A DNA stretch of 64,000 nucleotides, taken from contig CATNEN010000039.1 of assembly GCA_950097015.1 (NCBI GenBank), positions 20,701,501 to 20,765,500 of the forward strand, given 5' to 3'. Origin of the DNA: Macrostomum hystrix. Lineage: Eukaryota; Platyhelminthes; Macrostomidae. The stretch's first letter is position 1, and each line of letters starts with the position of its first letter. Positions 1 to 11,170 of the stretch are shown here, piece by piece. Position numbers and translations under genes: made by a program. The notes beneath the pieces were generated by a model. That model was not told where the DNA came from, did no database searches, and saw only the letters and a program-made list of their open reading frames with translations.

Positions 1-255
1 ATTATACCTAGCTCATACAATGTGTCATTAATATTATCCCTAGCTCATACAATGTGTCATTAATATTATACCTAGCTCATACAATGTGTCATTAATATTA
101 TACCTAGCTCATACAATGTGTCATTAATATTATACCTAGCTCATACAATGGATCATTAGTATCATCCCTAGCTCATAGTATGGGTCATTCTTAAAATCTT
201 TTGCTCATAGTATGGGTCATTCTTAAAATCTTTTGCTCATACAATGGGTCATTTA
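1..255. repeat. 32-bp minisatellite at left edge
   Basis: About five good and three diverged copies of a 32-bp unit with core CCTAGCTCATACAATG and TCATTAAT. The array runs off the left edge. It lies downstream of the third visible exon of the carrier gene on the minus strand, so it is probably inside that gene's next intron. No coding signal is seen between here and 486. Confidence 0.85.
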
Positions 256-485
256 TGCACATTCCGCTATCTTCTGAACACCCACTCAAGCAGATATCCT
301 CCAACACAGGGGTGTAGTTCTGCTCTGATGTTTTTCCTTACATAACATCGCAATAATTTCAGTGTCGCAACAATAAAAGTAGGTCTGTGCAGATATTTGG
401 CCAAGCCAAGATACCATGTAAGTTTTAGTGCATGCGCACTATATAAATGTAACACTGCCCTAAAAGTACATTCCGTCACACTCAC

Positions 486-3400
486 CATGCGGATAGCAGG
501 TGATGGTAGACACAGTCTTAGAGACGCCGCTAGCAATAGTGCAATACATGACATCGTCTGCGCTGCTTAAATTCAAATCCAAATTAGTAGCATTGGCTTC
601 GGCGCCTCTGGACCATTGCACCAGGCTTCGCTTCAAATGCTCGTATAGTACAAACTGTAGAGAAGTCTCCACAATGCCAATGTAAGACGCTTGGATGCCT
701 TTGAAGAAGGCTAAGAAGCCACCGCGACGCCAGGTATCCACTGTGCATTGCCAAACTGTCATTGCGCTGGCGGCGGGACTGTTATTGACAATATTACAAT
801 CGGAGATTTATTAACTCGATTTCATAAATGCAGGCATTAGACATAACAACTGTAACTAATGACACTAAAGACAGCAAATAGTTTTGTTAAATAATTTACA
901 TTTCAGCATATTTTTGCTTAACGCTATTTAAGAGTTTTAGACCCTAGGGTCGGAAGCTTCGGAGCCCTAATGAGATGAGACTGGAGAGAGATGAGACAGG
1001 AGAGAGAGATGAGACAGGGAAGAGAAAGGACAGGGGAGAGATGAGACTGGAGAGAGATGAGACAGGAGAGAGATGAGACAGGGAAGAGTTAAGACAGGGG
1101 AGAGATGAGACACGGAAGAGAAAGGACAGGAGAGAGATGAGACAGGGGAGAGATGAGACAGGGGAGAGATGAGACAGGGGAGAGATGAGACACGGAAGAG
1201 AAAGCACAAGAGATATGCGACAGAGGAGAGATGAGACAGAGGAGAGATGAGACAGGGGAGAGATGAGACAGGGGAGAGATGAGACAGGGGAGAGATGAGA
1301 CAGGAGAGAGATGAGACAGGGGAGAGATGAGACAGGGGAGAGATGAGACACGGAAGAGAGAGGACCGGAGAGAGATGAGACAGTGGAGAGATAAGGAGAG
1401 ATAAGATAGGAGAGAGATGAGACAGTGGAGAGATAAGGAGAGATAAGATAGGAGAGAGATGAGACAGGGGAGAGATGAGAGAGATGATAGAAAATGTACT
1501 TAAACTACTCGAACTATTAGACTTAGCGTAGTCATATTGGTGATAAAAACTACATCCAACAAATCTATCTAAATAGTAGGAATATAAATGCACATGAGAA
1601 AAAAAGTACAACCAAATTCCAAGGTCTGCTGTGTGCTGTCACGAAGCGAGAAAATTGAACTGTCAAACAAAAACTATAGACCTACAAATAGCCAGAAACG
1701 CAACAGCACGCGGTGAAGGCGTGATGCGTGCTCACCCCAGTTGAAAATAGGCAATAGAGAGGCCATGGGGAAACCCCGAACACACGCACGCGCACAGTTT
1801 AATGTTGCATAATTGTACAGTAAATCATTCTCTATCAAGTAGCCAATATTAAGTTAAGCTAAAAACTGTTTAAATGTTAATTGCACGCAGCTACAGCATG
1901 GCATTTCGCATTAATTTAAATATCCTATTTGGCTAGTCTTCTGCTTTAACAAAAAACTGACACTAGGCCCTATAATTATGTTGGACAAAACCTGACCACT
2001 TATTAATAAAGGTTAGAAGTCTATAGGTAGACATTCTAGTTCTATTCTAATTAGCTATAAATAGATAAAATTAAGCTTCTTCAGCAAGCAATAGCGTGAT
2101 AAACTGCAAGAGTACATTATTCCCCTGGTCACGGGTTAGCTCAAGGTCTAAATTACAACTTATTAGAACCCTAAATTCTAGGGTCAATTATCAAATGCTC
2201 TAATCTGTCAATAAAGTACAAGTTGTACAACTTGTATTTAAAAAATTAACTTTCATATTTTGTGATTTTTAGTCAAGTAAAATAACTGGATTTCTGAATT
2301 ACTAATTTGACTTTTACATAGAAACACTGAACTCTAGACATACTGTAAGAAAAGAGGAAAATAACGTAAAATTACGGAATCCAAAAATGAAAAAAATTAT
2401 GCTTTATCTCCCTAGGGGGTAAAAAATAGAGTAACTCACGATTGATCTAGCTGCATCCGAGTCTTGACATACCAAATCGGATTTGTAAGGGTTGATGATA
2501 CAAAGCTAGCAAATGAAGAGGCGGCAAACACGTTGCCATGGCTACCCTTGGCGTAGAGCGGAGCGAACATCTCCTGGCCATTGAAATAAGCGCCAAAATA
2601 GATAGCCCTCGATGGCAACACACCAGCGATGGTCATTGTAAGGCCTTTGAATAGCGCTTTGGCGCCTTCGGCCCGATAGATGTGGCGCACGCAGGCCACG
2701 ATTGACATATGGTTGCTAGGCACGTATCTAAGGCGAGCTAGGCCGGCCCCTGATTGAATCAACAGTTGGGACTGCGCGCCACCTGTGCACTGGGTGCCGC
2801 CATTCAGTACAGCCGCAGTTGCTGGCCCAGTCCAAGTGTTCACAGAGCCCTGCAGGCGAGTCTTCACAATCTCCAGCGGGGAGGTGAATAGGGCGCCTGT
2901 TGTGCCAGCGACTCTGTCGTTGGGAGTTGGTGGGATTGGGTTTGTGACTGAGAAAATGTGACCTATATAAAAGTTTGCCTCAAATTATGCTGTTAACTAG
3001 GCTACTTTATTCGAACTAAACTGAACAAACTATACACTGTATTTGGAAATTAACTGCAGATATGCCAATGATTGTTACTAAAAATCATGCCTAACTGGGC
3101 TTGGTATAATTTTCATCTTTATAAACAAGAAAATAGATTTATTCTCTGAAAAGAAAAAAGCTTTAGTATTATAGGGGCCTACTGTAGTTATATAAGCTTC
3201 TAAATATTGTATTTTGGAAGTAAGCCAAGTTAGTTAAAATAAAAAGCAAAATACTAAACAGGGCACTAGAATTTTCTGGCATGACATGATCTAGACATAA
3301 AAATGACTATACAAAAAATAACAACAAGACAAGAATATTTTACCTTGGTATGGTAAAGAGACTGTGTAAAGTGTTTGTTTAAAAAGTTGCAATAACTAAA

Positions 3401-4494
3401 ATATTTAAGTAGTCAAAACACAATACAATATAATATTTTTATCAAATTCTGAGAGCTATGTAATTAAAAGATATCAGTGATTTTCTTGTAAAGAGATTGA
3501 ATATAAGATTGTTAATTTGATCAATAAATAAAATGCACAAACAATAAAACAAATATAATTATAATTGTTTATCAAGATAAATATTTTTAAACCATTATTT
3601 TTTTCAGTATCCCTTTATATACAATTAACAACTAGCTAGCTTTTTCATTCATATAGCCATAAAAGATAAATAGCAGTATTTTGCTTATTTCTTAGTTACT
3701 AAAAATATAATATAGCTAAGAATATAGGTACTATATTGGAATAAATAGTATTTTTGTGGATGGCATCTAGGGCAATTTTGCTTGTTGTCATGGCATATGA
3801 TGCGATATGCATGCCATGAGCCATGATGAATCACTAGGTCACGATATGAGAACTTGACTTATTTAATATAATATAATTGCAGCCAGTGCAATTCTAAGCA
3901 ATAATACAAAGCATGCAACTAGGAGGAAGTCAATAGCAAAATGGAAATTCATTAAACTGTTAGCAAAACTAAACAAAGAGCATTGCCACTTTAAGATTAG
4001 AAGATTGCCATGCTATAATTCCATACTGGCCATGCCACCCTACGATTTGAAATTTGCCATGAAGCACTACCCCTACCATCTTAGGAATGCTATGGTGCAC
4101 TGTCTGCAGTAGCTGAAAACTTATCCTAATAGGGTTAGGGGCCACAAACTAGGAGATTGCCAGGTATCCATTATAGCTTGGCCCCTTATTAGGAATTAGC
4201 ATTAGATAGGCATAGGCTTACCTCTAAAGAACATAAAATTGTTATTGTTTAATCGAAATAAAGGCAGAATATAACATAGTAACATAACTTCATTATTATA
4301 AATATATAGCTAGGCGGCAAAGTCCTACTAGGCTAATTTACAGACTTAACGATTTCTAAAGCGAGTAAGGGGTAAAGAAAGAATAGTCTAGCTTAGCTAT
4401 TTCTAAAAGCTTATTAAGATAAAGTGAAGGTGCTATTTACGTTTTAGAATATAACTTACCCGCCAGCAACAATATGAGCTAAACTGCCCTCCAT
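486..4494 (-). CDS. Mitochondrial carrier, SLC25A33/36 (pyrimidine nucleotide) type, 3' end missing
   Basis: Three exons read in frame on the minus strand: 4494-4460 (MEGSLAHIVAGG), 2913-2440 and 778-486. They give the first 267 residues. Carrier repeat 1 has the signature SPLEIVKTRLQ and repeat 2 has TNPIWYVKTRMQ; the NPIW form is typical of the SLC25A32/33/36 branch. Repeat 3 is cut just after TCYPH, where these proteins continue into the third signature, so the last exons lie off the left edge. Splice sites: GTAAGT after exon 1, GTGAGT after exons 2 and 3, with junction phases agreeing throughout. Proteins of this subfamily sit in the inner mitochondrial membrane and exchange pyrimidine (deoxy)nucleotides; the exact substrate here is inferred. 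Repeat 1 has a long Gly/Ala/Gln-rich insertion of about 40 residues after KTRLQ. Another SLC25 subfamily is possible but less likely. Confidence 0.85.
961..1490. repeat. 16-bp minisatellite in carrier intron 2
   Basis: Tandem unit GAGAGATGAGACAGGG with variants AAGGAGAGATAAGATAG. Read in the direction of the host gene it is an almost pure pyrimidine run (CTGTCTCATCTCTCCC). It occupies part of the intron 779-2439; the remaining intron is AT-rich with no recognisable gene. The long open frames across it come from the periodicity. Confidence 0.9.
2914..4459 (-). other. Carrier intron 1, no array
   Basis: AT-rich intron of about 1.5 kb with no tandem array and no coding signal. It is one of the few introns longer than 300 bp in this window without a minisatellite. 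Confidence 0.6.
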
Positions 4495-5269
4495 GTTCGA
4501 ACAATTTTATTGTCATAAAGATTCAAAAGACATTTCTCTATTCTCTTCGCATCGACTTCTGAATTCTATTTGTAAGGTCAATCGCTTTTATAGCTTTAAA
4601 TCACGCGATAATTATGAAAAAACCCGTAAGTTTTCGTGATGTTTACTAATCATGCCAATAAATGAAAGATTTAGAAGGCCAGAAATTCAAGAACTGTGTA
4701 TTTTTATGTGCTTAGATAGAGCCATTGGAAGTATTTTTTTACAAAAGCTTCTTGAGTCTTTAACTAAAAGAAAATACTAAGGAGACTTTGTGAACTTTTC
4801 TACAATTAATTAAGAATAAATTATTGCAGCAAATAAAACAAAAAAGCTTCTTACTAAGTAAAAATATTAAGCTCCTCTAATATTAATGTATAAAATTAAA
4901 GTAAATAAAAGAAAATACTAGTCTTTATAGTATTATCTATATTATATTCTTTACTGCCTAATGCTTTGCATGACTTTTCTAATTTTAGGCTATTTTGTTT
5001 AGGCTAAATTGAGAACATATCTCAATTTTCTGCCAACTGTTCTCAACAAATAGTATAGTAGATATAGTAAAAATGACAGGCAGGCTGAGACTGGCAGTAT
5101 TAGAATGTGTGTCGAAATGCATTTTTGAATGAACAATAGGTATCATTATTGATCGTGAGTCAATTTTATATTTACTTCACGGCAAGCTAATTACTTATCT
5201 TATCATTGTAACTAGTCTTTTGTTTGGGTAGCAAGCTTATAATTTTTCAGTAAAATTACTTCCGCTTGC
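4495..5269. other. Intergenic, upstream of the carrier gene
   Basis: AT-rich sequence between the carrier start codon and the LINE fragment. It must hold the carrier promoter, but I see no clear TATA box, initiator or gene here. Confidence 0.5.
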
Positions 5270-5660
5270 TTCAATACTAATTGCTCCTACTACTCCTACT
5301 CCGCGGCCCTGGCAGCGAGACGACCAACTCCCTGTACCAGCGAGCGCGCCTGACGCGGCCTTCTGCCCTGCTCTGAGCAAGCGACGTCTGCGGCTTGCCG
5401 GGCATGTCATCCGGGCCGAAGCCTACTGCCCAGAGCCGCTGCAGGACGTCCTGCTGTGGACTCCGCAGGGACCTCGCAGGCGCGGACAGGGACGAACGGC
5501 TCGCTACATCGACCGTCTTTTTGATGATGCGCGAGCACCCAGCCAGGCAGCCGGCGTGAAGCACGCCAGAGACCTTGCCCTGAAGCGCGCGATTTGACGC
5601 TCCCCCTTTTTTGGCCACTTGTGGTCGGCGCGGGGCGTGAGATGATTATTTTTTTTTTCA
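5270..5660 (+). mobile_element. 3' end of a non-LTR retrotransposon (LINE) ORF
   Basis: A plus-strand frame ending in TGA at 5595-5597 reads RRLRLAGHVIRAEAYCPEPL, then further on GPRRRGQGRTARYIDRL, ending DLALKRAI. This order (RRLRxxGHVxRM, then RRRGRPRxxW, then a short basic tail) is the usual C-terminus of RTE/Jockey/CR1-type reverse-transcriptase ORFs. Upstream RT motifs are absent, as expected for a 5'-truncated insertion. A T-rich stretch at 5643-5655 follows the 3' UTR. GC content is far above the flanks. Clade assignment is not possible from this fragment. Confidence 0.7.
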
Positions 5661-6066
5661 AGACAAAAAATTTAATCAATGGAAACTGCACAGCTGGCTT
5701 TAAATAATCCCCGACCTCTGTTCTAAGGGTGATGACACTTTTTACTGCACCTTGGCCTGTCCACTGCCACACATAACATTGAGCACATGTTCTCAGATGT
5801 AAAGGTAGGAATTCTCATTTGCAATAGCCATTAATTAATTGAAGGTTTTAATTACTATAAAAGTTATTATAGCATTGTTAAGGAGAACTTAATTACATTC
5901 AGCAAAATCGTTTTAATAGATAGGAACCTACATACATTTTGAGCTATATTGCTCTAGGGCTATTTATAGAGCTATAAAATCGTGAAAAAATCATTTTATC
6001 TTCTATTTGAGCTAGCTGAGTATATTGATTCTAGCTGAGCTCAATATTTTCTTCCCCACTGGCCAG

Positions 6067-8752
6067 GGTCTAGTCAACATCTGCTGCAACACTGACCGAT
6101 ATGTAATAGACAAAATTGGCCCAATTTTGGCTGTTAATGCAAGCAACCAAACTCAAAGTATTCAGAACCGAAATTAGATTTCTGGATTTAATCATACACT
6201 TTCTATTGCTGTCATTTTATCATTTTAATCACAGCCCAAAGAAACCAGTTCCTGCGAGACGCTTTCGACAAAGGCGTCTGCAATATCGAAATGGAATCGT
6301 TGGGTTTTGCGGCTACGACACACATGCTGGGATTCAAAGGTAGTGTTGCTCACTGATCTCCTCATTTTCACCGTTCTGTCGTGTGATGGTTCTGTCTAGT
6401 GATGGTTCTATCTAGTGATGATTCTGTCTAGTGATGGTTCTGTCTAGTGATGGTTCTATCTAGTGATGATTCTGTCTAGTGATGGTTCTGTGTAGTGATG
6501 GCTGTGTCTAGTGATGGTTCTGTGTAGTGATGGCTCTGTCTAGTGATGGTTCTGTGTAGTGATGGCTTTGTCTAGTGATGGTTCTGTGTAGTGATGGCTT
6601 TGTCTAGTGATGGTTCTGTGTAGTGATGGCTTTGTCTAGTGATGGTTCTGTCTAGTGATGGTTCTATCTAGTGATGATTCTGTCTAGTGATGGTTCTGTG
6701 TAGTGATGGCTGTGTCTAGTGATGGTTCTGTGTAGTGATGGCTCTGTCTAGTGATGGTTCTGTGTAGTGATGGCTTTGTCTAGTGATGGTTCTGTGTAGT
6801 GATGGCTTTGTCTAGTGATGGTTCTGTTTAGTGATGGCTATGTCTAGTGATGGTTCTGTGTAGTGATGGTTCTGTGTAGTGATGGCTATGTCTAGTGATG
6901 GTTCTGTGTAGTGATGGCTTTGTCTAGTGATGGTTCTGTGTAGTGATGGCTTTGTCTAGTGATGGTTCTGTGTAGTGATGGCTTTGTCTAGTGATGGTTC
7001 TGTTTAGTGATGGCTATGTCTAGTGATGGTTCTGTGTAGTGATGGCTATGTCTAGTGATGGTTCTGTTTAGTGATGGCTCTGTCTAGTGATGGTTATATG
7101 TAGTGATGGCTCTGTCTAGTGATGGTTCTGCGTAGTGATGGCTTTGTCTAGTGATGGTTCTGTGTAGTGATGGCTTTGTCTAGTGATGGTTCTGTTTAGT
7201 GATGGCTATGTCTAGTGATGGTTCTGTGTAGTGATGGTTCTGTGTAGTGATGGCTATGTCTAGTGATGGTTCTGTGTAGTGATGGCTTTGTCTAGTGATG
7301 GTTCTGTGTAGTGATGGCTTTGTCTAGTGATGGTTCTGTGTAGTGATGGCTTTGTCTAGTGATGGTTCTGTTTAGTGATGGCTATGTCTAGTGATGGTTC
7401 TGTGTAGTGATGGCTATGTCTAGTGATGGTTCTGTGTAGTGATGGCTCTGTCTAGTGATGGTTCTGTGTAGTGATGGTTCTGTGTAGTGATGGCTTTGTC
7501 TAGTGATGGTTCTGTTTAGTGATGGTTCTGTCTAGTGATGGTTCTGTGTAGTGATGGCTCTGTCTAGTGATGGTTCTGTGTAGTGATGGTTCTGTGTAGT
7601 GATGGCTTTGTCTAGTGATGGCTCTGTCTAGTGATGGCTCTGTCAAGTGACGGCTCTGTCAAGTGACGGCTCTGTCTAGTGACGGCTCTGTCTAGTGATG
7701 GTTCTGTCTATTGATAGTTCTGTGTAGTGATGGTTCTGTCTAGTGATGGTTCTGTCTAGTGATGGTTCTGTCTAGTGATGGTTCTATCTAGTGATGATTC
7801 TGTCTAGTGATGGTTCTGTGTAGTGATGGCTGTGTCTAGTGATGGTTCTGTGTAGTGATGGCTCTGTCTAGTGATGGTTCTGTGTAGTGATGGCTTTGTC
7901 TAGTGATGGTTCTGTGTAGTGATGGCTTTGTCTAGTGATGGTTCTGTTTAGTGATGGCTATGTCTAGTGATGGTTCTGTGTAGTGATGGCTCTGTCTAGT
8001 GATGGTTCTGTGTAGTGATGGTTCTGTGTAGTGATGGCTTTGTCTAGTGATGGTTCTGTTTAGTGATGGTTCTGTCTAGTGATGGTTCTGTGTAGTGATG
8101 GCTTTGTCTAGTGATGGCTCTGTCTAGTGATGGCTCTGTCAAGTGACGGCTCTGTCAAGTGACGGCTCTGTCTAGTGACGGCTCTGTCTAGTGATGGTTC
8201 TGTCTATTGATAGTTCTGTGTAGTGATGGTTCTGTCTAGTGATGGTTCTGTCTAGTGATGGTTCTGTCTAGTGATGGTTCTATCTAGTGATGATTCTGTC
8301 TAGTGATGGTTCTGTCTAGTGATGGTTCTGTCTAGTGATGGTTCTGTCTATTGATGGTTCTGTGTAGTGATGGTTCTGTCTAGTGATGGTTGTCTAGTGA
8401 CGGCTCTGTCTAGTGATGGTTCTGTTTCACTTGGTGGTTGTGACGTTTATTCGGTTCATGTGTTGCGTCTTATTAAATAAGGAACTGAAGTTTGTTTGTT
8501 TGGGCTTGCTTCCTCTCAGTTGTGAGCTAGTTATTTCATGCAGCATGTTTAGCACATTTGACGCTTGATTTTTCCCCACAAAATCCTCATCGGTCAGCGG
8601 CTTGCATGACTCTAGTCGTCGTTTATCGATTCTCTGGCGACCAAGTGAGCCACAGCCGGCAGAAAATCGGTCATTGGTCGGCCGCTAACCTATTGAAATG
8701 CCAGCACGACTGCTGGTACGAGTGTCGTACGAATGCCAAATGGGAAAACTAG
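6067..8752 (+). pseudogene. Uridine phosphorylase remnant, internal exons missing
   Basis: Three pieces match uridine phosphorylase in order. Piece 1 (about 6067-6138) reads NICCNTDRYVIDKIGPILAV, matching the family's NIC-x-x-TDRY...K-GP-L. Piece 2 (6235-6339, after acceptor ATCACAG) contains GVCNIEMESLGFAATTHMLG, including the ribose-contacting NIEMES motif. Piece 3 (8598-8752, after GGTCAG, ending in TAG) contains ACMTLVVVYRFSGDQVSHS, the family's C-terminal strand plus GDQ. Junction phase between pieces 2 and 3 is correct (G|CG). Roughly 140 residues that should lie between pieces 1 and 2, including the phosphate-binding part of the active site, have only a 96-bp gap to fit in, and no N-terminal exons are seen upstream, where the LINE stump sits. 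I therefore call it a decayed gene; a mis-assembled or alternatively arranged gene is possible. Confidence 0.7.
6373..8427. repeat. 16-bp minisatellite filling the uridine phosphorylase intron
   Basis: About 128 copies of TGATGGTTCTGTCTAG with variants CTCTG, CTTTG, GTGTAG and TTTAG. It fills nearly all of the intron 6340-8597. Variant order repeats at a larger scale: the block with CAAGTGACGG followed by CTATTGATAG occurs near 7643-7740 and again near 8124-8225, about 480 bp apart, showing segmental duplication inside the array. Confidence 0.95.
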
Positions 8753-8778
8753 ATTTTTCTTGAATTGAATAATCAACC

Positions 8779-9828
8779 GGTGTGAGAATGGGATTTCTAT
8801 AGCAGGTGTGAGAATGGGATTTCTATAACAGTTGTGAGAATGGGATTTCTATAGCAGGTGTGAGAATGGGATTTCTATAACAGTTGTGAGAATGGGATTT
8901 CTATAACAGGTGTGAGAATGGGATTTCTATAACAGTTGTGAGAATGGGATTTCTATAACAGTTGTGAGAATGGGATTTCTATAACAGTTGTGAGAATGGG
9001 ATTTCTATAACAGTTGTGAGAATGGGATTTCTATAACAGTTGTGAGAATGGGATTTCTATAGCAGGTGTGAGAATGGGATTTCTATAACAGTTGTGAGAA
9101 TGGGATTTCTATAACAGGTGTGAGAATGGGATTTCTATAACAGTTGTGAGAATGGGATTTCTATAAAAGGTGTGAGAATGGGATTTCTATAACAGTTGTG
9201 AGAATGGGATTTCTATAACAGTTGTGAGAATGGGATTTCTATAACAGTTGTGAGAATGGGATTTCTATAACAGTTGTGAGAATGGGATTTCTATAACAGT
9301 TGTGAGAATGGGATTTCTATAACAGTTGTGAGAATGGGATTTCTATAACAGTTGTGAGAATGGGATTTCTATAACAGTTGTGAGAATGGGATTTCTATAA
9401 CAGTTGTGAGAATGGGATTTCTATAACAGTTGTGAGAATGGGATTTCTATAACAGGTGTGAGAATGGGATTTCTATAACAGTTGTGACAATGGGATTTCT
9501 ATAACAGTTGTGAGAATGGGATTTCTATAACAGTTGTGAGAATGGGATTTCTATAGCAGGTGTGAGAATGGGATTCCTAACAGGTGGGAGAATGGGATTT
9601 CTATAACAGTTGTGAGAATGGGATTTCTATAACAGATGGGAGAATGGGATTCCTAACAGATGGGAGAATGGGAATTCTATAACAGGTGGGAGAATGGGAA
9701 TTCTATAACAGTTGTGAGAATGGGATTTCTATAACAGGTGGGAGAATGGAATTTCTATAACAGGTGGGAGAATGGGATTTCTATAACAGATGGGAGAATA
9801 GGATTTCTATAACAGGTGGGAGAATGGA
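8779..9828. repeat. 26-bp minisatellite, intergenic
   Basis: About 40 copies of a 26-bp unit with core TGTGAGAATGGGATTTCTAT followed by AACAGT or AACAGG. The last copies shift to GTGGGAGAATGG and ATTCCTAACAG, the same form as the array at 13765-14575 in the LRRC74-like gene, so the two arrays share ancestry. Confidence 0.95.
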
Positions 9829-10500
9829 CGAATGAACGAATAGGAATATGTACTCGTAGCTTTCTTAAGCAGATAGGAGAATGGAATACCTATTAAAACG
9901 GGAAAATAAGTTCCTATTTAATGGTCAATGATATTGGTTGCCATGGGATCAATATGAATGTAAATCGAACAAATTTCTCACTTCCGCATCATTGACGGCT
10001 ATTTTCAGTTGCTTGTTAAAGCGAAGTCGATTGGACGAAAACGATGATGTAGACCGCAGGAAAAAGCAGAAAACTAATTACTAAACATCTGATGCCATGC
10101 TTTTCTGTTTTCTTTTTCTTTCTGATTGAAGTCCAATCATTTTCAGGTATCCAATGCAGTTCAAAAACTCGATAATTTAATATGTTATTAACCCCAAATT
10201 TATTGCTTGAAATCTTAACATTTTTCCAGTTTAAAAAAATAAATTTAACTAAGTGTTTTAACAAGATTTTTTTACAAACAAAATACGACATTATATAAAA
10301 TTTAAATAAATATTCTGTCAGCTTGTTTTATTTTAAATTGAAACACCGAGGAGACATGATTTGCATAGGCACACGGGTAGCAAGCACTTGTAATACTGAG
10401 ATTAGATAGTCTGTGGTGGTTAGTAGTATAATGCGAACATGTATTGTAGGCTTACGAGTGCAGATTGATTGTTTTTTAGTAGATGTACGACCCATGGAAA
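9829..10500. other. Intergenic, no gene seen
   Basis: AT-rich sequence with no coding signal I can support. Short open frames are present but match nothing recognisable. Confidence 0.5.
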
Positions 10501-10805
10501 GAGGTTGTAGCCAAGTGGTTAGAGCGTCGGACTGACGACTTGAAGGTCGGGGGTTCGATTCCCGACTCCACTGGAACAATCTGTGTCCTTTAGCAAGACA
10601 GTTAGCTCTGCATTGCTTCAGTTCACCCAGCTGTTAAATGGGTACCAGCATCAGCTGGGATAATTGAAGGTGGGTGTGGCGTCCCCCCAGTCCATGGACT
10701 GAACAGCCGTACGCAGCCTTCAGATGCGCCGCGCAATAGCTGCGGCTGTGCTGTCGGCTGCACATCTGACCCAATTGGGGTAGGTGTAATCAATTATTAT
10801 TATTA
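10501..10805 (+). mobile_element. tRNA-derived SINE, family A, full copy
   Basis: The head has a pol III A box (TAGCCAAGTGG) and B box (GGTTCGATTCC) spaced as in a tRNA. The body carries TCCTTTAGCAAGACAGTTA and CAGCTGTTAAATGGGTACC, the conserved central domain found in many animal SINEs, and the copy ends in an ATT-repeat tail. Shorter minus-strand copies lie at 41290-41450 and 53000-53185. It sits downstream of the LRRC74-like stop codon. Confidence 0.85.
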
Positions 10806-10819
10806 CGACTCAACATTTT

Positions 10820-10990
10820 CAATTATCCCATTCTCTACTCTCCCCTTTTCGATCGTCCCCTTTTCCATTATCCCTATCTATATTCTCTCTTTCCCATTCT
10901 CCGCTTCCCCCTTTCTCCCATTCTCCCTTCCACCATTCTCCCCTTCATCATTCTCCCCATTCTGCCCATCCCCATATTCTTCCCATTCTC
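10820..10990. repeat. Pyrimidine-rich CATTCTCCCC repeat
   Basis: Irregular tandem copies of CCCATTCTCCCCTT. This is the reverse complement of the GGGAGAATGGG core in the arrays at 8779 and 13765. It lies in or just past the 3' end of the LRRC74-like gene. Confidence 0.75.
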
Positions 10991-11070
10991 TACTACCCGT
11001 TACAGAGGACTCCTTCTGTATTAGAGGAAAATAATAATAAAACAACAAACAAAGCATAGATCGCGCATTA

Positions 11071-11136
11071 TCAGGTTCTCTTTGACTGAGGCTTGCCCAG
11101 CGACTTGCTTGTTGGAATCCACTTATTTTCCTTTCT

Positions 11137-11170
<34 letters not shown>

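Noticed and set aside
944-1611. Minus-strand frames of 135 and 214 codons (SHLSPVSSLPCLI repeats)
   Set aside because: Intronic 16-bp array of the carrier gene; no splice or start support.
6116-6343. Independent 75-residue protein
   Set aside because: The meaningful frame here is another one, encoding the NIEMES exon of uridine phosphorylase.
8558-8752. Independent 64-residue small protein
   Set aside because: From 8598 on it matches the C-terminus of uridine phosphorylase with an acceptor and correct phase, so it is that gene's last exon.
10501-10580. tRNA gene
   Set aside because: A and B boxes are present but the acceptor stem does not pair and a long SINE body follows; the same holds for the minus-strand copy at 18990-19074.
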